Both the position numbers and the translations under genes were made by a program. The notes below the pieces were generated by a model. The model was given only the letters and a program-made list of their open reading frames with translations. It had not been told where the DNA came from and searched no databases. From NCBI RefSeq assembly GCF_008630915.1, contig NZ_CP043909.1, forward strand, positions 1,240,001-1,304,000: a stretch of 64,000 nt of DNA, given 5' to 3'. The stretch is from Acinetobacter suaedae. GTDB lineage: Bacteria; Pseudomonadota; Gammaproteobacteria; Pseudomonadales; Moraxellaceae. Below are positions 43,994 to 54,125 of this stretch, piece by piece; the stretch's first letter is position 1; each line of letters opens with the position of its first letter.

Positions 43994-44392
43994 ATGAAGC
44001 TAACGATCGCCCAACAAAATATTTTAGATATTTTAAAAACAGAAAATAAAGCCATGAGTGCTTATGAGTTATTGGAAAAGGCAAAACCTTATGGCTTTCA
44101 AGCGCCAATTCAAATCTATCGAATTCTGAAAAAACTGTCAGAACAGTGCCTGATCGTAAAACTAAATACCTTAAATATGTATGTGCTAGACCAAGCCGAA
44201 ATTTCAGCGAGTTATCGGCTTTTTACTGTGTGTACCGAATGCCAAAGCGTGCAAAGTATCGACATTCCACAACTTAAAACCTGTGTGGAAAGCACCATCC
44301 AAGCCAAACAATTCAATCCAAGATACCCATATTTAGAAGTATTGGGTCAATGTTTCTCATGTCTTTCCAAACATGAAACTCAACATATTTAA
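43994..44392 (+). CDS. zur: Zinc uptake regulator, Fur family
   Basis: The 132-residue product has a winged HTH (ILDILKTENKAMSAYELLEKAKPYGFQAPIQIYRILKKL) and a dimerisation/metal domain with CTEC and CFSC, the structural zinc cysteines typical of Zur. It starts 6 bp after the peptidase gene and is followed 15 bp later by zigA, so the three are cotranscribed. With zinc bound it should repress this operon and folE2 through the palindrome at 43195, giving autoregulation. Confidence 0.9.
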   Translation: MKLTIAQQNILDILKTENKAMSAYELLEKAKPYGFQAPIQIYRILKKLSEQCLIVKLNTLNMYVLDQAEISASYRLFTVCTECQSVQSIDIPQLKTCVESTIQAKQFNPRYPYLEVLGQCFSCLSKHETQHI

Positions 44393-44407
44393 TCAGTGAG
44401 AACGCCA

Positions 44408-45631
44408 ATGAATCATTCTTTAGCCACTCCAAGCAAACTTCCTGTGACCGTCCTATCTGGTTTTTTAGGTGCAGGAAAAACCACGTTGCTCAATCATATT
44501 TTGAACAATCGTGAAGGGCGAAAAATCGCCGTGATTGTCAATGATATGTCTGAAGTGAATATTGATGCGGCTTTAGTTCGTGAGGGCGGTGCTGAATTAT
44601 CACGTACAGATGAAAAACTGGTGGAAATGAGCAATGGTTGTATTTGCTGCACCTTACGAGAGGATTTGTTGATTGAGGTACGTCGTTTGGCTGAAGACAA
44701 TCGCTTTGATCAATTGGTGATTGAATCAACAGGGATTTCTGAACCGTTACCCGTTGCAGAAACATTTACCTTCGAAGATGAAAATGGTGTTTCACTAAGT
44801 GAATTTGCACGTTTAGATACCATGGTAACTGTAGTTGATGCTTATAATTTTTTAAAGGATTATAGTTCGCTGGATAGCCTAACTTCACGAGGTGAATCAT
44901 TGGGGGAAGATGATGAACGCAATGTGGTGGATCTTTTAATCGACCAAATTGAGTTCTGTGATGTGATTGTATTAAATAAAGTTGATTTGATTAATCGTGA
45001 AGAAAAAGAAAAATTATTTGGCATTTTACATTCACTCAATCCAAGAGCGAAAATTGAAATTGCTGAATTTGGGCAAGTGAAGCTAGATAAAATTCTAAAT
45101 ACCAATTTGTTCGATTTCAATGAGGCGGCTCAAGCGCCTGGTTGGTTGAAAGAACTCAGAGGTGAGCATACACCTGAAACCGAAGAATATGGCATAGGTA
45201 GTTTTGTTTATCGAGCAAGAAAGCCTTTCCATCCACAACGTTTTTTTGATTTTGTAAATTCTGAATGGAAAGGTGTGATTCGTTCAAAAGGTTTCTTTTG
45301 GTTGGCTTGTAATCCAGAGTTTGCAGGGTCTTGGTCGCAAGCAGGTGCGATGGCTCGACATGGGGTAGCAGGGTATTGGTGGGCAGCCGTACCAGATGAA
45401 CATTGGCCAGAAGATCAACATAGTCGTGATGCAATTGAAAGAAATTGGGATGATTTAACAGGTGATGCTCGACAAGAAATTGTTTTGATCGGTATGGATA
45501 TGGATCAAGACGCACTAACGGCGCAGTTTGATGCTTGTTTATTAACAGATGACGAAATGGCACTTGGTGCAAAAGAATGGGAGCAGTTTGACAATCCATT
45601 TACGGGTTGGACAGATATGATTTTAAAGTAA
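44408..45631 (+). CDS. zigA: COG0523 GTP-binding protein, zinc metallochaperone-like (ZigA)
   Basis: I start at the ATG at 44408, which has GAGAA 6 bases upstream; a GTG at 44396 is less likely. The 407-residue product has a Walker A motif GFLGAGKTT near the start, Walker B-like residues, the family's metal motif GCICCT (CxCC) and the guanine motif NKVD, then a CobW C-terminal domain with [14 protein letters not shown] residues (RARKPFHP). ZigA-type GTPases are induced by zinc starvation and thought to deliver zinc. The preceding gene is zur. Confidence 0.92.
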   Translation: MNHSLATPSKLPVTVLSGFLGAGKTTLLNHILNNREGRKIAVIVNDMSEVNIDAALVREGGAELSRTDEKLVEMSNGCICCTLREDLLIEVRRLAEDNRFDQLVIESTGISEPLPVAETFTFEDENGVSLSEFARLDTMVTVVDAYNFLKDYSSLDSLTSRGESLGEDDERNVVDLLIDQIEFCDVIVLNKVDLINREEKEKLFGILHSLNPRAKIEIAEFGQVKLDKILNTNLFDFNEAAQAPGWLKELRGEHTPETEEYGIGSFVYRARKPFHPQRFFDFVNSEWKGVIRSKGFFWLACNPEFAGSWSQAGAMARHGVAGYWWAAVPDEHWPEDQHSRDAIERNWDDLTGDARQEIVLIGMDMDQDALTAQFDACLLTDDEMALGAKEWEQFDNPFTGWTDMILK

Positions 45632-45648
45632 TTCGAGAAAATAAAGTT

Positions 45649-45684
45649 AAGCTCTAATTTACATTTCTATTTAAATTAGAGCTT
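45649..45684. terminator. Bidirectional terminator between zigA and pcaU
   Basis: Stem AAGCTCTAATTT/AAATTAGAGCTT (45649-45660/45673-45684) with a 12-base loop, lying between the convergent gene ends. Confidence 0.75.
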
Positions 45685-45694
45685 CTTTTATGCT

Positions 45695-46519
45695 TTAGAT
45701 CACATGTCTTAAATCTCGAGAAGTTTCCAGTAGTAATGGCAAAATGTGAGTAATTAAATAATCTTTGGTCGTTCGCATGGTTGGCGATACGATATTCAAC
45801 GCTGCAACAACATCAGCATTTGAATCATAAATCGGCACCGCAACAGCGTGTACACCCAGTTCATGCTCTTCACATGAATAGCACCAGTCTTGCTCTTTGA
45901 TTTCATGCAGTAGCGCCAAAAACTCCTCACTTTCGGTATGCGTATATTTAGTAAGTCGTTTAAGAGGATATTTCTCTAACCATTGTTTCTGCTCATCTAA
46001 ATCAAGATGGGCAAGTAAAATTTTACCTGCTGATGTGGCATGAGCGGGCAACCGATTACCTAGATGTAGACCATATGGGTTAACGCGATCCGTTTGTTGA
46101 TGTGCCGCACTTCGTGCGATGGTAATTGCTTCATATCCATCTAACACCATCACTGAATAAATAAGTGAGGTCTGATTGGTCAATAAATTTAATAACGGTT
46201 GACAAATTTTGGGGAGTGGGGATCCATCTAAGTAAGCACCTGAAAATTTTAGAATTTTAGGTGCAAGATAGTAATAATGTCCATCAAACTCCAAATAGCC
46301 TAAGTATTCCAAAGTAAGTAGATGACGTCGAGCAGCGGCACGTGTCATGCCTGTCTTTTCAGCAGCTGTACTGATATTTAGACGATGACGTTCTGGACCG
46401 AAACACTCTAGGATGGTTAAACCTTTAGCAATACCTGCGATAAAATCTTCATGTCGAATTGACTTCTTATTCTCACTGTGATGAATCAATCGAACAGTTT
46501 TTTCTTGATCATGATCCAT
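45695..46519 (-). CDS. pcaU: IclR-family regulator of protocatechuate genes
   Basis: The 274-residue product has an N-terminal winged HTH (GLTILECFGPERHRLNISTAAEKTGMTRAAARRHLLTLEYLGYL) and an IclR effector domain with GNRLPAHATSAGKILLAHL and CYSCEEHELGVHAVAVPI. It is divergent from pcaI, as PcaU is in Acinetobacter baylyi, where it activates the pca-qui operon with protocatechuate as inducer. The intergenic region carries a palindrome plus third direct repeat matching the known PcaU site layout. PobR is a close relative, but the position favours PcaU. Confidence 0.9.
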   Translation of the reverse strand: MDHDQEKTVRLIHHSENKKSIRHEDFIAGIAKGLTILECFGPERHRLNISTAAEKTGMTRAAARRHLLTLEYLGYLEFDGHYYYLAPKILKFSGAYLDGSPLPKICQPLLNLLTNQTSLIYSVMVLDGYEAITIARSAAHQQTDRVNPYGLHLGNRLPAHATSAGKILLAHLDLDEQKQWLEKYPLKRLTKYTHTESEEFLALLHEIKEQDWCYSCEEHELGVHAVAVPIYDSNADVVAALNIVSPTMRTTKDYLITHILPLLLETSRDLRHVI

Positions 46520-46595
46520 ATGATGATAACTCCAATCTGCAATTTCAGTTGCTCATTTCCATTCTAATCAAAAGCTGACTGTTTTACTTGGATAA

Positions 46596-46633
46596 TGTTC
46601 GATCATCGAACATAAAATATATATATCGAACAA
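46596..46633. promoter_or_regulatory. PcaU operator: palindrome plus direct repeat
   Basis: TGTTCGAT-C-ATCGAACA is a perfect 17-bp palindrome (46596-46612). A third half-site TATCGAACAA follows at 46624-46633, starting 20 bp after CATCGAACAT (46604-46613), that is with a 10-bp gap. Two inverted 10-bp elements and one direct repeat 10 bp away are the described organisation of PcaU sites. Confidence 0.8.
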
Positions 46634-46769
46634 AATACACTTTAAAGCATAGAAGTGCGTCCAAAATTTATCAAGAATAAATACAAGCAATCCGAACAGA
46701 ACACTCAACTTCATTGGCCCGTTTTTCGGCCTGAAAGATTGAGTGACTTATCGTACAGGAAGTAGTCAG

Positions 46770-47456
46770 ATGATTGATAAGAGTACAGCCTCATTGGTTG
46801 AGGTTTTATCCCAAATAAAAGATGGATCGACCATCATGATCGGTGGCTTTGGAACCGCAGGACAACCTGCTGAACTCATCGATGCTCTGATTGAACTTGG
46901 AGTTAAAGACCTTGTCATCGTCAATAACAATGCAGGTAATGGCGATTATGGTCTTGCCAAACTCCTAAAAACAGGTGCAGTCCGTAAAATCATCTGTTCT
47001 TTCCCTCGTCAGTCTGATTCATGGGTGTTCGATGAACTCTACCATGCAGGCAAGATCGAATTAGAACTCGTCCCACAAGGCAATCTCGCTTGCCGTATCC
47101 AAGCCGCAGGTATGGGGTTAGGAGCTGTATTTACACCGACTGGCTTCGGAACATTATTGGCTGAAGGCAAAGAAACTCGTCATATCGATGGTAAAGACTA
47201 TGTACTGGAATATCCAATCAAAGCTGATTTTGCCTTGATCAAAGCTCACAAAGGCGATCGTTGGGGCAATTTAGTTTTTAATAAATCAGCACGTAACTTT
47301 GGACCGATCATGGCCATGGCTGCAGATGTCACCATCGCTCAAGTCTCTGAAGTAGTAGAACTTGGTCAGCTTGATCCTGAACACATTATTACCCCAGGGA
47401 TTTTTGTTCAGCATGTGGTTGCTGTTGAAGCAAGCTCACCTGTCGCTGCGCAATAA
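46770..47456 (+). CDS. pcaI: 3-oxoadipate CoA-transferase subunit A
   Basis: The start at 46770 has AGGAAG 7-8 bases upstream; the frame is open to 46743. The 228-residue product has the CoA-transferase alpha pattern GGFGTAGQPAELIDAL, NNNAGNGDYGLAKLL and the EGKETRHIDGKDYVLE segment. With PcaJ it transfers CoA from succinyl-CoA to 3-oxoadipate, the penultimate step of the beta-ketoadipate pathway. It is the first gene of the pca-qui operon and is followed 11 bp later by pcaJ. Confidence 0.95.
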   Translation: MIDKSTASLVEVLSQIKDGSTIMIGGFGTAGQPAELIDALIELGVKDLVIVNNNAGNGDYGLAKLLKTGAVRKIICSFPRQSDSWVFDELYHAGKIELELVPQGNLACRIQAAGMGLGAVFTPTGFGTLLAEGKETRHIDGKDYVLEYPIKADFALIKAHKGDRWGNLVFNKSARNFGPIMAMAADVTIAQVSEVVELGQLDPEHIITPGIFVQHVVAVEASSPVAAQ

Positions 47457-47467
47457 GGAGAATAACA

Positions 47468-48121
47468 ATGAGCTATCAAAAACTCAGCCGTGACCAAATT
47501 GCAGAACGTGTTGCACAAGATATTCCTGATGGTGCCTATGTCAATTTAGGTATTGGCTTACCCACTAAGATTTCAAATTACTTACCTGCGGATAAAGATG
47601 TTTTTCTACATTCTGAAAACGGTTTATTGGCATTTGGCCCACCACCAGCCAAAGGTGAAGAAGACCCTGAGCTGATTAATGCAGGCAAAGAGTATGTGAC
47701 CATGCTCACAGGGGGATGCTTTTTTCATCATGGTGATTCCTTTGCCATGATGCGTGGTGGTCATTTAGATATTGCGGTACTGGGTGCATTCCAAGTCGCA
47801 GCCAACGGTGATCTTGCCAATTGGCATACAGGTGCAGCCGATGCGATTCCTGCTGTCGGTGGTGCAATGGACTTAGCTGTAGGTGCAAAGAAAGTGTTTA
47901 TCACTACAGATCATGTCACCAAGCAAGGTGAACCGAAGATTGTTGAAACCTTGTCTTATCCTGCAACGGGTCTGAAATGTGTTGATCGTATCTATACCGA
48001 TCTGTGTGTGATTGATGTGACCACAGAAGGTTTAAAAGTGATTGAGAAAGTAGATGGTCTGAGTTTTGAAGAACTACAGGCTTTGACGGGTGCTCAATTG
48101 ATTGATGCGACACAGGGATAG
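47468..48121 (+). CDS. pcaJ: 3-oxoadipate CoA-transferase subunit B
   Basis: The 217-residue product carries the beta-subunit motif GIGLPTKISNYL and the catalytic glutamate in HSENGLL. An ENGLLGxGP-like stretch follows (here ENGLLAFGPPPAKGEED), and HGDSFAMMRGGHLDIAVLGAFQV is conserved in the family. AAGGAG lies before the ATG. It acts as a heteromer with PcaI. A repeat-like hairpin separates it from pcaF. Confidence 0.95.
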   Translation: MSYQKLSRDQIAERVAQDIPDGAYVNLGIGLPTKISNYLPADKDVFLHSENGLLAFGPPPAKGEEDPELINAGKEYVTMLTGGCFFHHGDSFAMMRGGHLDIAVLGAFQVAANGDLANWHTGAADAIPAVGGAMDLAVGAKKVFITTDHVTKQGEPKIVETLSYPATGLKCVDRIYTDLCVIDVTTEGLKVIEKVDGLSFEELQALTGAQLIDATQG

Positions 48122-48130
48122 ATTGACCTC

Positions 48131-48165
48131 TCCCTAGCCCTCTCCTAAAAGGAGAGGGAAATTGG
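48131..48165. repeat. REP-like intergenic hairpin between pcaJ and pcaF
   Basis: CCCTCTCCT/AGGAGAGGG (48138-48146/48150-48158, loop AAA), flanked by CTCTCCCTAG and AAATTGGG. It resembles the CCCTCTCC-type dispersed repeats seen between genes in many gammaproteobacteria. It may stabilise upstream mRNA. Confidence 0.6.
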
Positions 48166-48187
48166 GTAAATCTAAGGGAAAAACAAT

Positions 48188-49396
48188 ATGAAAAACGCTT
48201 ATATCATTGATGCCATCCGCACCCCATTCGGACGCTATGCAGGTGGTTTAGCACCTGTTCGTGCTGATGATCTCGGTGCAGTTCCGATTCAAGCCTTAAT
48301 GCAACGTAATCCAACTGTGGATTGGCAACAAGTCGATGATGTGATTTATGGCTGTGCCAATCAAGCAGGTGAAGATAACCGTAATGTCGGTCGTATGTCT
48401 GCGCTGTTAGCAGGTTTACCCTATCAAGTCCCTGCAACCACAGTGAACCGTCTTTGTGGTTCATCTTTAGATGCCATTGCCATGGCTGCACGTGCGATTA
48501 AAGCGGGTGAAGCAAATCTCATCATTGCGGGTGGTGTCGAAAGCATGAGCCGTGCACCCTATGTGATGGGTAAGTCGGACAGTGCTTTTGGACGTAGCCA
48601 AAAGATCGAAGACACCACCATGGGTTGGCGTTTTATCAATCCAAAGCTCAAAGAAATGTATGGTGTAGACACCATGCCACAAACCGCTGAAAACGTAGCG
48701 GAACAATTCAATATCAATCGTACCGATCAAGACCAGTTTGCCTTGGTGAGCCAACAACGTACTGCAGCAGCGCAAGCCAAAGGCTTTTTTAAACATGAAA
48801 TCGTTCCTGTCACGATTCCTCAACGTAAAGGTGATGCGGTTGTTGTCGCTACTGATGAACACCCACGTGCATCGACCACGATTGAAGCATTAACGAAACT
48901 CAAAGGTGTTGTGAAAGCAGATGGAACAGTGACTGCGGGTAACGCTTCAGGCATTAATGATGGTGCAGCAGCACTATTGATTGCCTCAGATGAAGCAGTT
49001 GCTCAATACCAACTTAAGCCTCGTGCCAAAATCATTGCCGCCACGACAGTGGGTGTTGAACCCCGCATCATGGGTTTTGCCCCTGCACCAGCAATCAAAA
49101 AGTTACTGAAACAAGCCCATCTGACCTTAGAACAAATGGATGTGATTGAGTTAAACGAAGCCTTTGCAGCTCAAGCTTTAGCGGTGACTCGTGATTTAGG
49201 TTTGGCAGATGATGATGCCCGTATCAATCCAAATGGTGGAGCGATCGCTTTAGGTCATCCACTGGGTGCATCGGGTGCGAGATTAGTGACCACCGCGCTG
49301 AACCAACTTGAACAGATCAAGGGACAATATGCTTTGTGTTCGATGTGTATCGGCGTGGGTCAAGGCATTGCTTTGATTATTCAGCGTGTTGAGTGA
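48188..49396 (+). CDS. pcaF: 3-oxoadipyl-CoA thiolase
   Basis: The 402-residue product is a thiolase with the nucleophilic cysteine in NRLCGSSLDA (about Cys90), GGVESMSRAPYVM, NASGINDGAAALL, the general-base region NPNGGAIALGHPLGASGAR and CSMCIGVGQG with the second catalytic cysteine. It cleaves 3-oxoadipyl-CoA to succinyl-CoA and acetyl-CoA. It is close behind pcaIJ and just before pcaB. The degradative thiolase PaaJ is similar, but context decides. Confidence 0.95.
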   Translation: MKNAYIIDAIRTPFGRYAGGLAPVRADDLGAVPIQALMQRNPTVDWQQVDDVIYGCANQAGEDNRNVGRMSALLAGLPYQVPATTVNRLCGSSLDAIAMAARAIKAGEANLIIAGGVESMSRAPYVMGKSDSAFGRSQKIEDTTMGWRFINPKLKEMYGVDTMPQTAENVAEQFNINRTDQDQFALVSQQRTAAAQAKGFFKHEIVPVTIPQRKGDAVVVATDEHPRASTTIEALTKLKGVVKADGTVTAGNASGINDGAAALLIASDEAVAQYQLKPRAKIIAATTVGVEPRIMGFAPAPAIKKLLKQAHLTLEQMDVIELNEAFAAQALAVTRDLGLADDDARINPNGGAIALGHPLGASGARLVTTALNQLEQIKGQYALCSMCIGVGQGIALIIQRVE

Positions 49397-49404
49397 GGTG
49401 TGAA

Positions 49405-50760
49405 ATGAGCCAGTTATATGCCAGCTTGTTTTATCAATCAGATGTGACCGCTATTTTTAGTGATCGTTCTTTATTGAGTTATATGATCCAAGCTGAAGTG
49501 GCTTTGGCGAAGGCGCAAGCGCAAGTCAATGTAATTCCTGCATCTGCGACCACCATTATCGAACAGGCAGGGCAATTTGCATTAGATAAAATTGATTTAG
49601 ATGCTTTAGCTATAGCAACAGGTCTAGCGGGAAATATTGCAATTCCACTGGTGAAGCAATTTACAGCCATTGTAAAGCAGCAAGATGAACAAGCTTCACG
49701 TTATGTGCATTGGGGCGCAACCAGCCAGGACATTATTGATACAGCAATGATTTTGCAGTGTCGTGATGCTTTAGCTTTAATTGAAAAACAACTTCAATCT
49801 GCATATCAAATTTCTCTGCAACAAGCTGAACGTTACCGTGACCAAGTGATGATTGGGCGTACATGGTTGCAGCAAGCTTTGCCGATTACATTAGGACATA
49901 AGTTCGCACGTTATGCGGCAGCATTAAAACGTGATCTCGATCGTTTGCAGGCAATGAAAACTAGAGTGTTCACCGCCCAGCTTGGTGGAGCTGTAGGATC
50001 ACTGGCTTCATTAAAAGAACAAGGCTCTATTGTTGTTGAAGCCTATGCAAATCAATTAGGGCTAACAGCGCCTGAATGCACTTGGCATGGTGAGCGTGAT
50101 CGTATTGTAGAGATTGCTAGTCTGCTTGCCATGATTGTGGGCAATGTTGGCAAGATGGCAAAAGATTGGTCGCTATTGATGCAGACTGAAATCGCTGAAG
50201 TTTATGAACCAACAGCCAAAGGGCGTGGTGGTTCATCGACAATGCCTCACAAGCGCAATCCTGTTGCAGCCGCTTCAATTCTTGCAGCTGCAAATCGCGT
50301 TCCAGCGCTGATGGCTAGTGTTTATCAAAGCATGGTTCAAGACCACGAACGTGCTTTAGGTGCATGGCATGCGGAATGGTTAGCGATACCTGAAATTTTT
50401 CAGTTATGTGCAGGCGCATTAGAGCGTAGCAATGAAGTATTACAGGCTATTGATGTGAATGCCGAAGCGATGAAACACAATCTTGACACGACTCAAGGTT
50501 TGATTATGGCTGAAGCAGTCATGATGGCACTTGCTAGCAAGATTGGGCGTTTAAATGCTCACCATCTAGTTGAGCATGCATGTCAGCAAGCAGTCGCACA
50601 AGATACTCATTTAAAAAATATTGTATCGAATCTAGATGAAGTGAAAGAACATTTTTCAGTACAAGCTCTAGATGAGATTTTTAAGCCCGAGTCTTATTTG
50701 GGCAATATCCAAATGCAAATTGATTCTGTTCTCAAAGCAGCTCAAGGAGATTCAAAATGA
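49405..50760 (+). CDS. pcaB: 3-carboxy-cis,cis-muconate cycloisomerase
   Basis: I start at ATG 49405, with GAGGTG before it. The 451-residue product belongs to the fumarase/aspartase superfamily. It has HWGATSQDIIDTA, the signature GRGGSSTMPHKRNPVAA and a C-terminal domain specific to muconate cycloisomerases. It forms 4-carboxymuconolactone from 3-carboxymuconate. It starts 8 bp after pcaF and its stop overlaps the pcaD start. Confidence 0.95.
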   Translation: MSQLYASLFYQSDVTAIFSDRSLLSYMIQAEVALAKAQAQVNVIPASATTIIEQAGQFALDKIDLDALAIATGLAGNIAIPLVKQFTAIVKQQDEQASRYVHWGATSQDIIDTAMILQCRDALALIEKQLQSAYQISLQQAERYRDQVMIGRTWLQQALPITLGHKFARYAAALKRDLDRLQAMKTRVFTAQLGGAVGSLASLKEQGSIVVEAYANQLGLTAPECTWHGERDRIVEIASLLAMIVGNVGKMAKDWSLLMQTEIAEVYEPTAKGRGGSSTMPHKRNPVAAASILAAANRVPALMASVYQSMVQDHERALGAWHAEWLAIPEIFQLCAGALERSNEVLQAIDVNAEAMKHNLDTTQGLIMAEAVMMALASKIGRLNAHHLVEHACQQAVAQDTHLKNIVSNLDEVKEHFSVQALDEIFKPESYLGNIQMQIDSVLKAAQGDSK

Positions 50761-51542
50761 TGATCAATATTCATAATCGTCAAGGATATCAACTTGCAGT
50801 GCAAGTGCAGGGTCAGAAAGATGCTCCAGTGATTGTGTTTTCTAATTCGCTTGGAACCGATCATGGGATGTGGCAAGCACAGGTTGAAGCATTGTCAGAA
50901 CAATATCAAATTGTAACTTACGATACACGTGGTCATGGTATGAGCCGTGTGATTGAGCAAAGCACTTTGCAAAACCTTGCTGAAGATGTAGTGGATATTC
51001 TAGATGCACTCAGGATTGATAAAGCACATTTCTGTGGAATTTCAATGGGAGGCATCACTGGATTGTATCTCGCGATTTATCATTCAGATCGTTTTTTGAG
51101 TGTCACAATCGCAAATTCTGCCGCAAAAATTGGAACTGCCGAAGCATGGAATAATCGTGCGGATAGTGTAGAGCAACACGGTTTGGCAGAGCTTGTTAAA
51201 ACCACACATACTCGCTGGTTTAGTGAGCATTTTGATTATGCTCATGATGTTTTAGCACAGAAGACCATTCAAAGTTTATCTGTTACGCCTGCACAAGGGT
51301 ATGCCAATGCATGTCGTGCTTTGGCAGAGGCAGATCTAAGAGATCAACTTCAGCAGATTCATATTCCAACTTTAATTATTGCTGGTCAATTTGATCCTGT
51401 AACGACGGTTCAAGATGCTGCTTTTATGCATCAGTCTATTTCGCAAAGCCAGCTTGAGATTTTGGCAGCTTCGCATTTATCGAATATCGAGCAGCCTCAG
51501 GTCTTTAATCAAGCATTGTCTAAGTTTATTCAGAAAATATAA
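50757..51542 (+). CDS. pcaD: 3-oxoadipate enol-lactonase
   Basis: The 261-residue product is an alpha/beta-hydrolase with the oxyanion region FSNSLGTDHGMW, nucleophile motif GISMGG, an aspartate in AGQFDPVT and histidine in ASHLSNIE completing the triad. It hydrolyses 3-oxoadipate enol-lactone to 3-oxoadipate. GGAG lies before the ATG. The start overlaps the pcaB stop by 4 bp, so translation is coupled. Confidence 0.94.
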   Translation: MMINIHNRQGYQLAVQVQGQKDAPVIVFSNSLGTDHGMWQAQVEALSEQYQIVTYDTRGHGMSRVIEQSTLQNLAEDVVDILDALRIDKAHFCGISMGGITGLYLAIYHSDRFLSVTIANSAAKIGTAEAWNNRADSVEQHGLAELVKTTHTRWFSEHFDYAHDVLAQKTIQSLSVTPAQGYANACRALAEADLRDQLQQIHIPTLIIAGQFDPVTTVQDAAFMHQSISQSQLEILAASHLSNIEQPQVFNQALSKFIQKI

Positions 51543-51584
51543 CCGGTTCAGGTTTGAAAGGAATTCGCCTACAAGGAGGCAACC

Positions 51585-52937
51585 ATGGCACAGGAATTTG
51601 CTGCTCCCAAAAATAGTATGGATGCACAGAAACTGATTGATTATGCACCAATCAGTAAATATCAGTGGTTAATCGCAATTGTTTGTTTTCTTATCGTTTT
51701 TGTAGATGGAATTGACACTGCAGCGATGGGGTTTATTGCTCCCGCATTAACACAGGATTGGGGCGTTGATCGTTCACAGCTTGGACCTGTAATGAGTGCA
51801 GCTTTAGGCGGCATGATTATTGGTGCATTAGTGTCAGGTCCCACAGCCGATCGTTTTGGCCGCAAGATTGTTTTGACCGTTTCCATGTTGATTTTTGGAG
51901 GCTTTACGCTTGCTTCTGCCTACGCAACTAATTTGGATCAGTTGGTGGTATTACGTTTTTTAACGGGTATTGGTTTGGGTGCAGCGATGCCAAATGCAAC
52001 CACACTATTCTCTGAATATTGCCCAACGCGCGTACGTTCATTAATGGTGACTTGTATGTTCTGCGGCTATAACTTGGGGATGGCAACGGGTGGTTTCATT
52101 AGTAGCTGGCTTATTCCCAATTATGGTTGGCATAGCTTGTTTTTGTTGGGTGGGTGGACACCATTATTTTTGATGCTTCTGGTGATTTTTTTCTTACCTG
52201 AGTCTTATCGCTTTTTAATTGTGAAAAATAAGAACCCTGAGAAAGTTCGTCAAATTTTAACACACATTGCACCTTCACAAGTTCAGGGGGTAACTGAGTT
52301 CCACATCCCTGAAGAACAATCAAATGTAGCACAGAAGAAAAATGTGTTTGGCATGTTGTTTTCAAGACAATTTTCCAAAGGCACAGTTTTATTGTGGTCA
52401 ACCTATTTTATGGGGTTGGTTGTGATTTATCTACTGACCAGTTGGTTACCAACCTTAATGCGTGAAACTGGGGCAACGTTGGAACGTGCTGCATTTATTG
52501 GTGGTTTATTCCAATTTGGTGGTGTACTCAGTGCTTTATTCATCGGTTGGGCAATGGATCGTTTTAATCCAAATCGAATTATTGCAGGTTTTTATTTCGC
52601 TGCTGGTTTATTTGCCATAGCAGTTGGTCAAAGTTTAGCAAATCCAACATTGCTTGCTGTTTTAGTTCTCTGCGCTGGTATCGCGATCAATGGTGCGCAA
52701 TCAGCAATGCCAGCTTTAAGTGCTCGTTTTTATCCAACCCAATGTCGTGCAACAGGCATTGCATGGATGACAGGCATAGGTCGTTTTGGTGCTGTATTTG
52801 GTGCTTGGATTGGCGCAGTGTTACTTGGGAATAATTGGTCGTTCACTATGATTTTAAGCATGTTGTTTATTCCAGCAACGGCTGCTGCTGTGGCGATCTT
52901 TGTGAAATCTCTAGTTGCGCATACGGACGCAACCTAA
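51585..52937 (+). CDS. pcaK: Protocatechuate / 4-hydroxybenzoate transporter, MFS
   Basis: The 450-residue product is a 12-helix major facilitator of the aromatic acid:H+ symporter group. Family marks are DGIDTAAMGFIAPAL in helix 1, GPTADRFGRK between helices 2 and 3, GIGLGAAMPNATTLFSEYCP and GWAMDRFNPNRI. It would import protocatechuate, including that made in the periplasm by the Qui enzymes. AAGGAGG precedes the ATG. It sits between pcaD and pcaC as in the A. baylyi operon. Confidence 0.93.
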   Translation: MAQEFAAPKNSMDAQKLIDYAPISKYQWLIAIVCFLIVFVDGIDTAAMGFIAPALTQDWGVDRSQLGPVMSAALGGMIIGALVSGPTADRFGRKIVLTVSMLIFGGFTLASAYATNLDQLVVLRFLTGIGLGAAMPNATTLFSEYCPTRVRSLMVTCMFCGYNLGMATGGFISSWLIPNYGWHSLFLLGGWTPLFLMLLVIFFLPESYRFLIVKNKNPEKVRQILTHIAPSQVQGVTEFHIPEEQSNVAQKKNVFGMLFSRQFSKGTVLLWSTYFMGLVVIYLLTSWLPTLMRETGATLERAAFIGGLFQFGGVLSALFIGWAMDRFNPNRIIAGFYFAAGLFAIAVGQSLANPTLLAVLVLCAGIAINGAQSAMPALSARFYPTQCRATGIAWMTGIGRFGAVFGAWIGAVLLGNNWSFTMILSMLFIPATAAAVAIFVKSLVAHTDAT

Positions 52938-52963
52938 CTTTCTTTCAATTCGGGACAACGTCA

Positions 52964-54113
<1,150 letters not shown>

Positions 54114-54125
54114 TGGAGTAACACA

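Noticed and set aside
45156..45599. Long minus-strand frame opposite zigA
   Set aside because: Shadow of the well supported zigA coding sequence.
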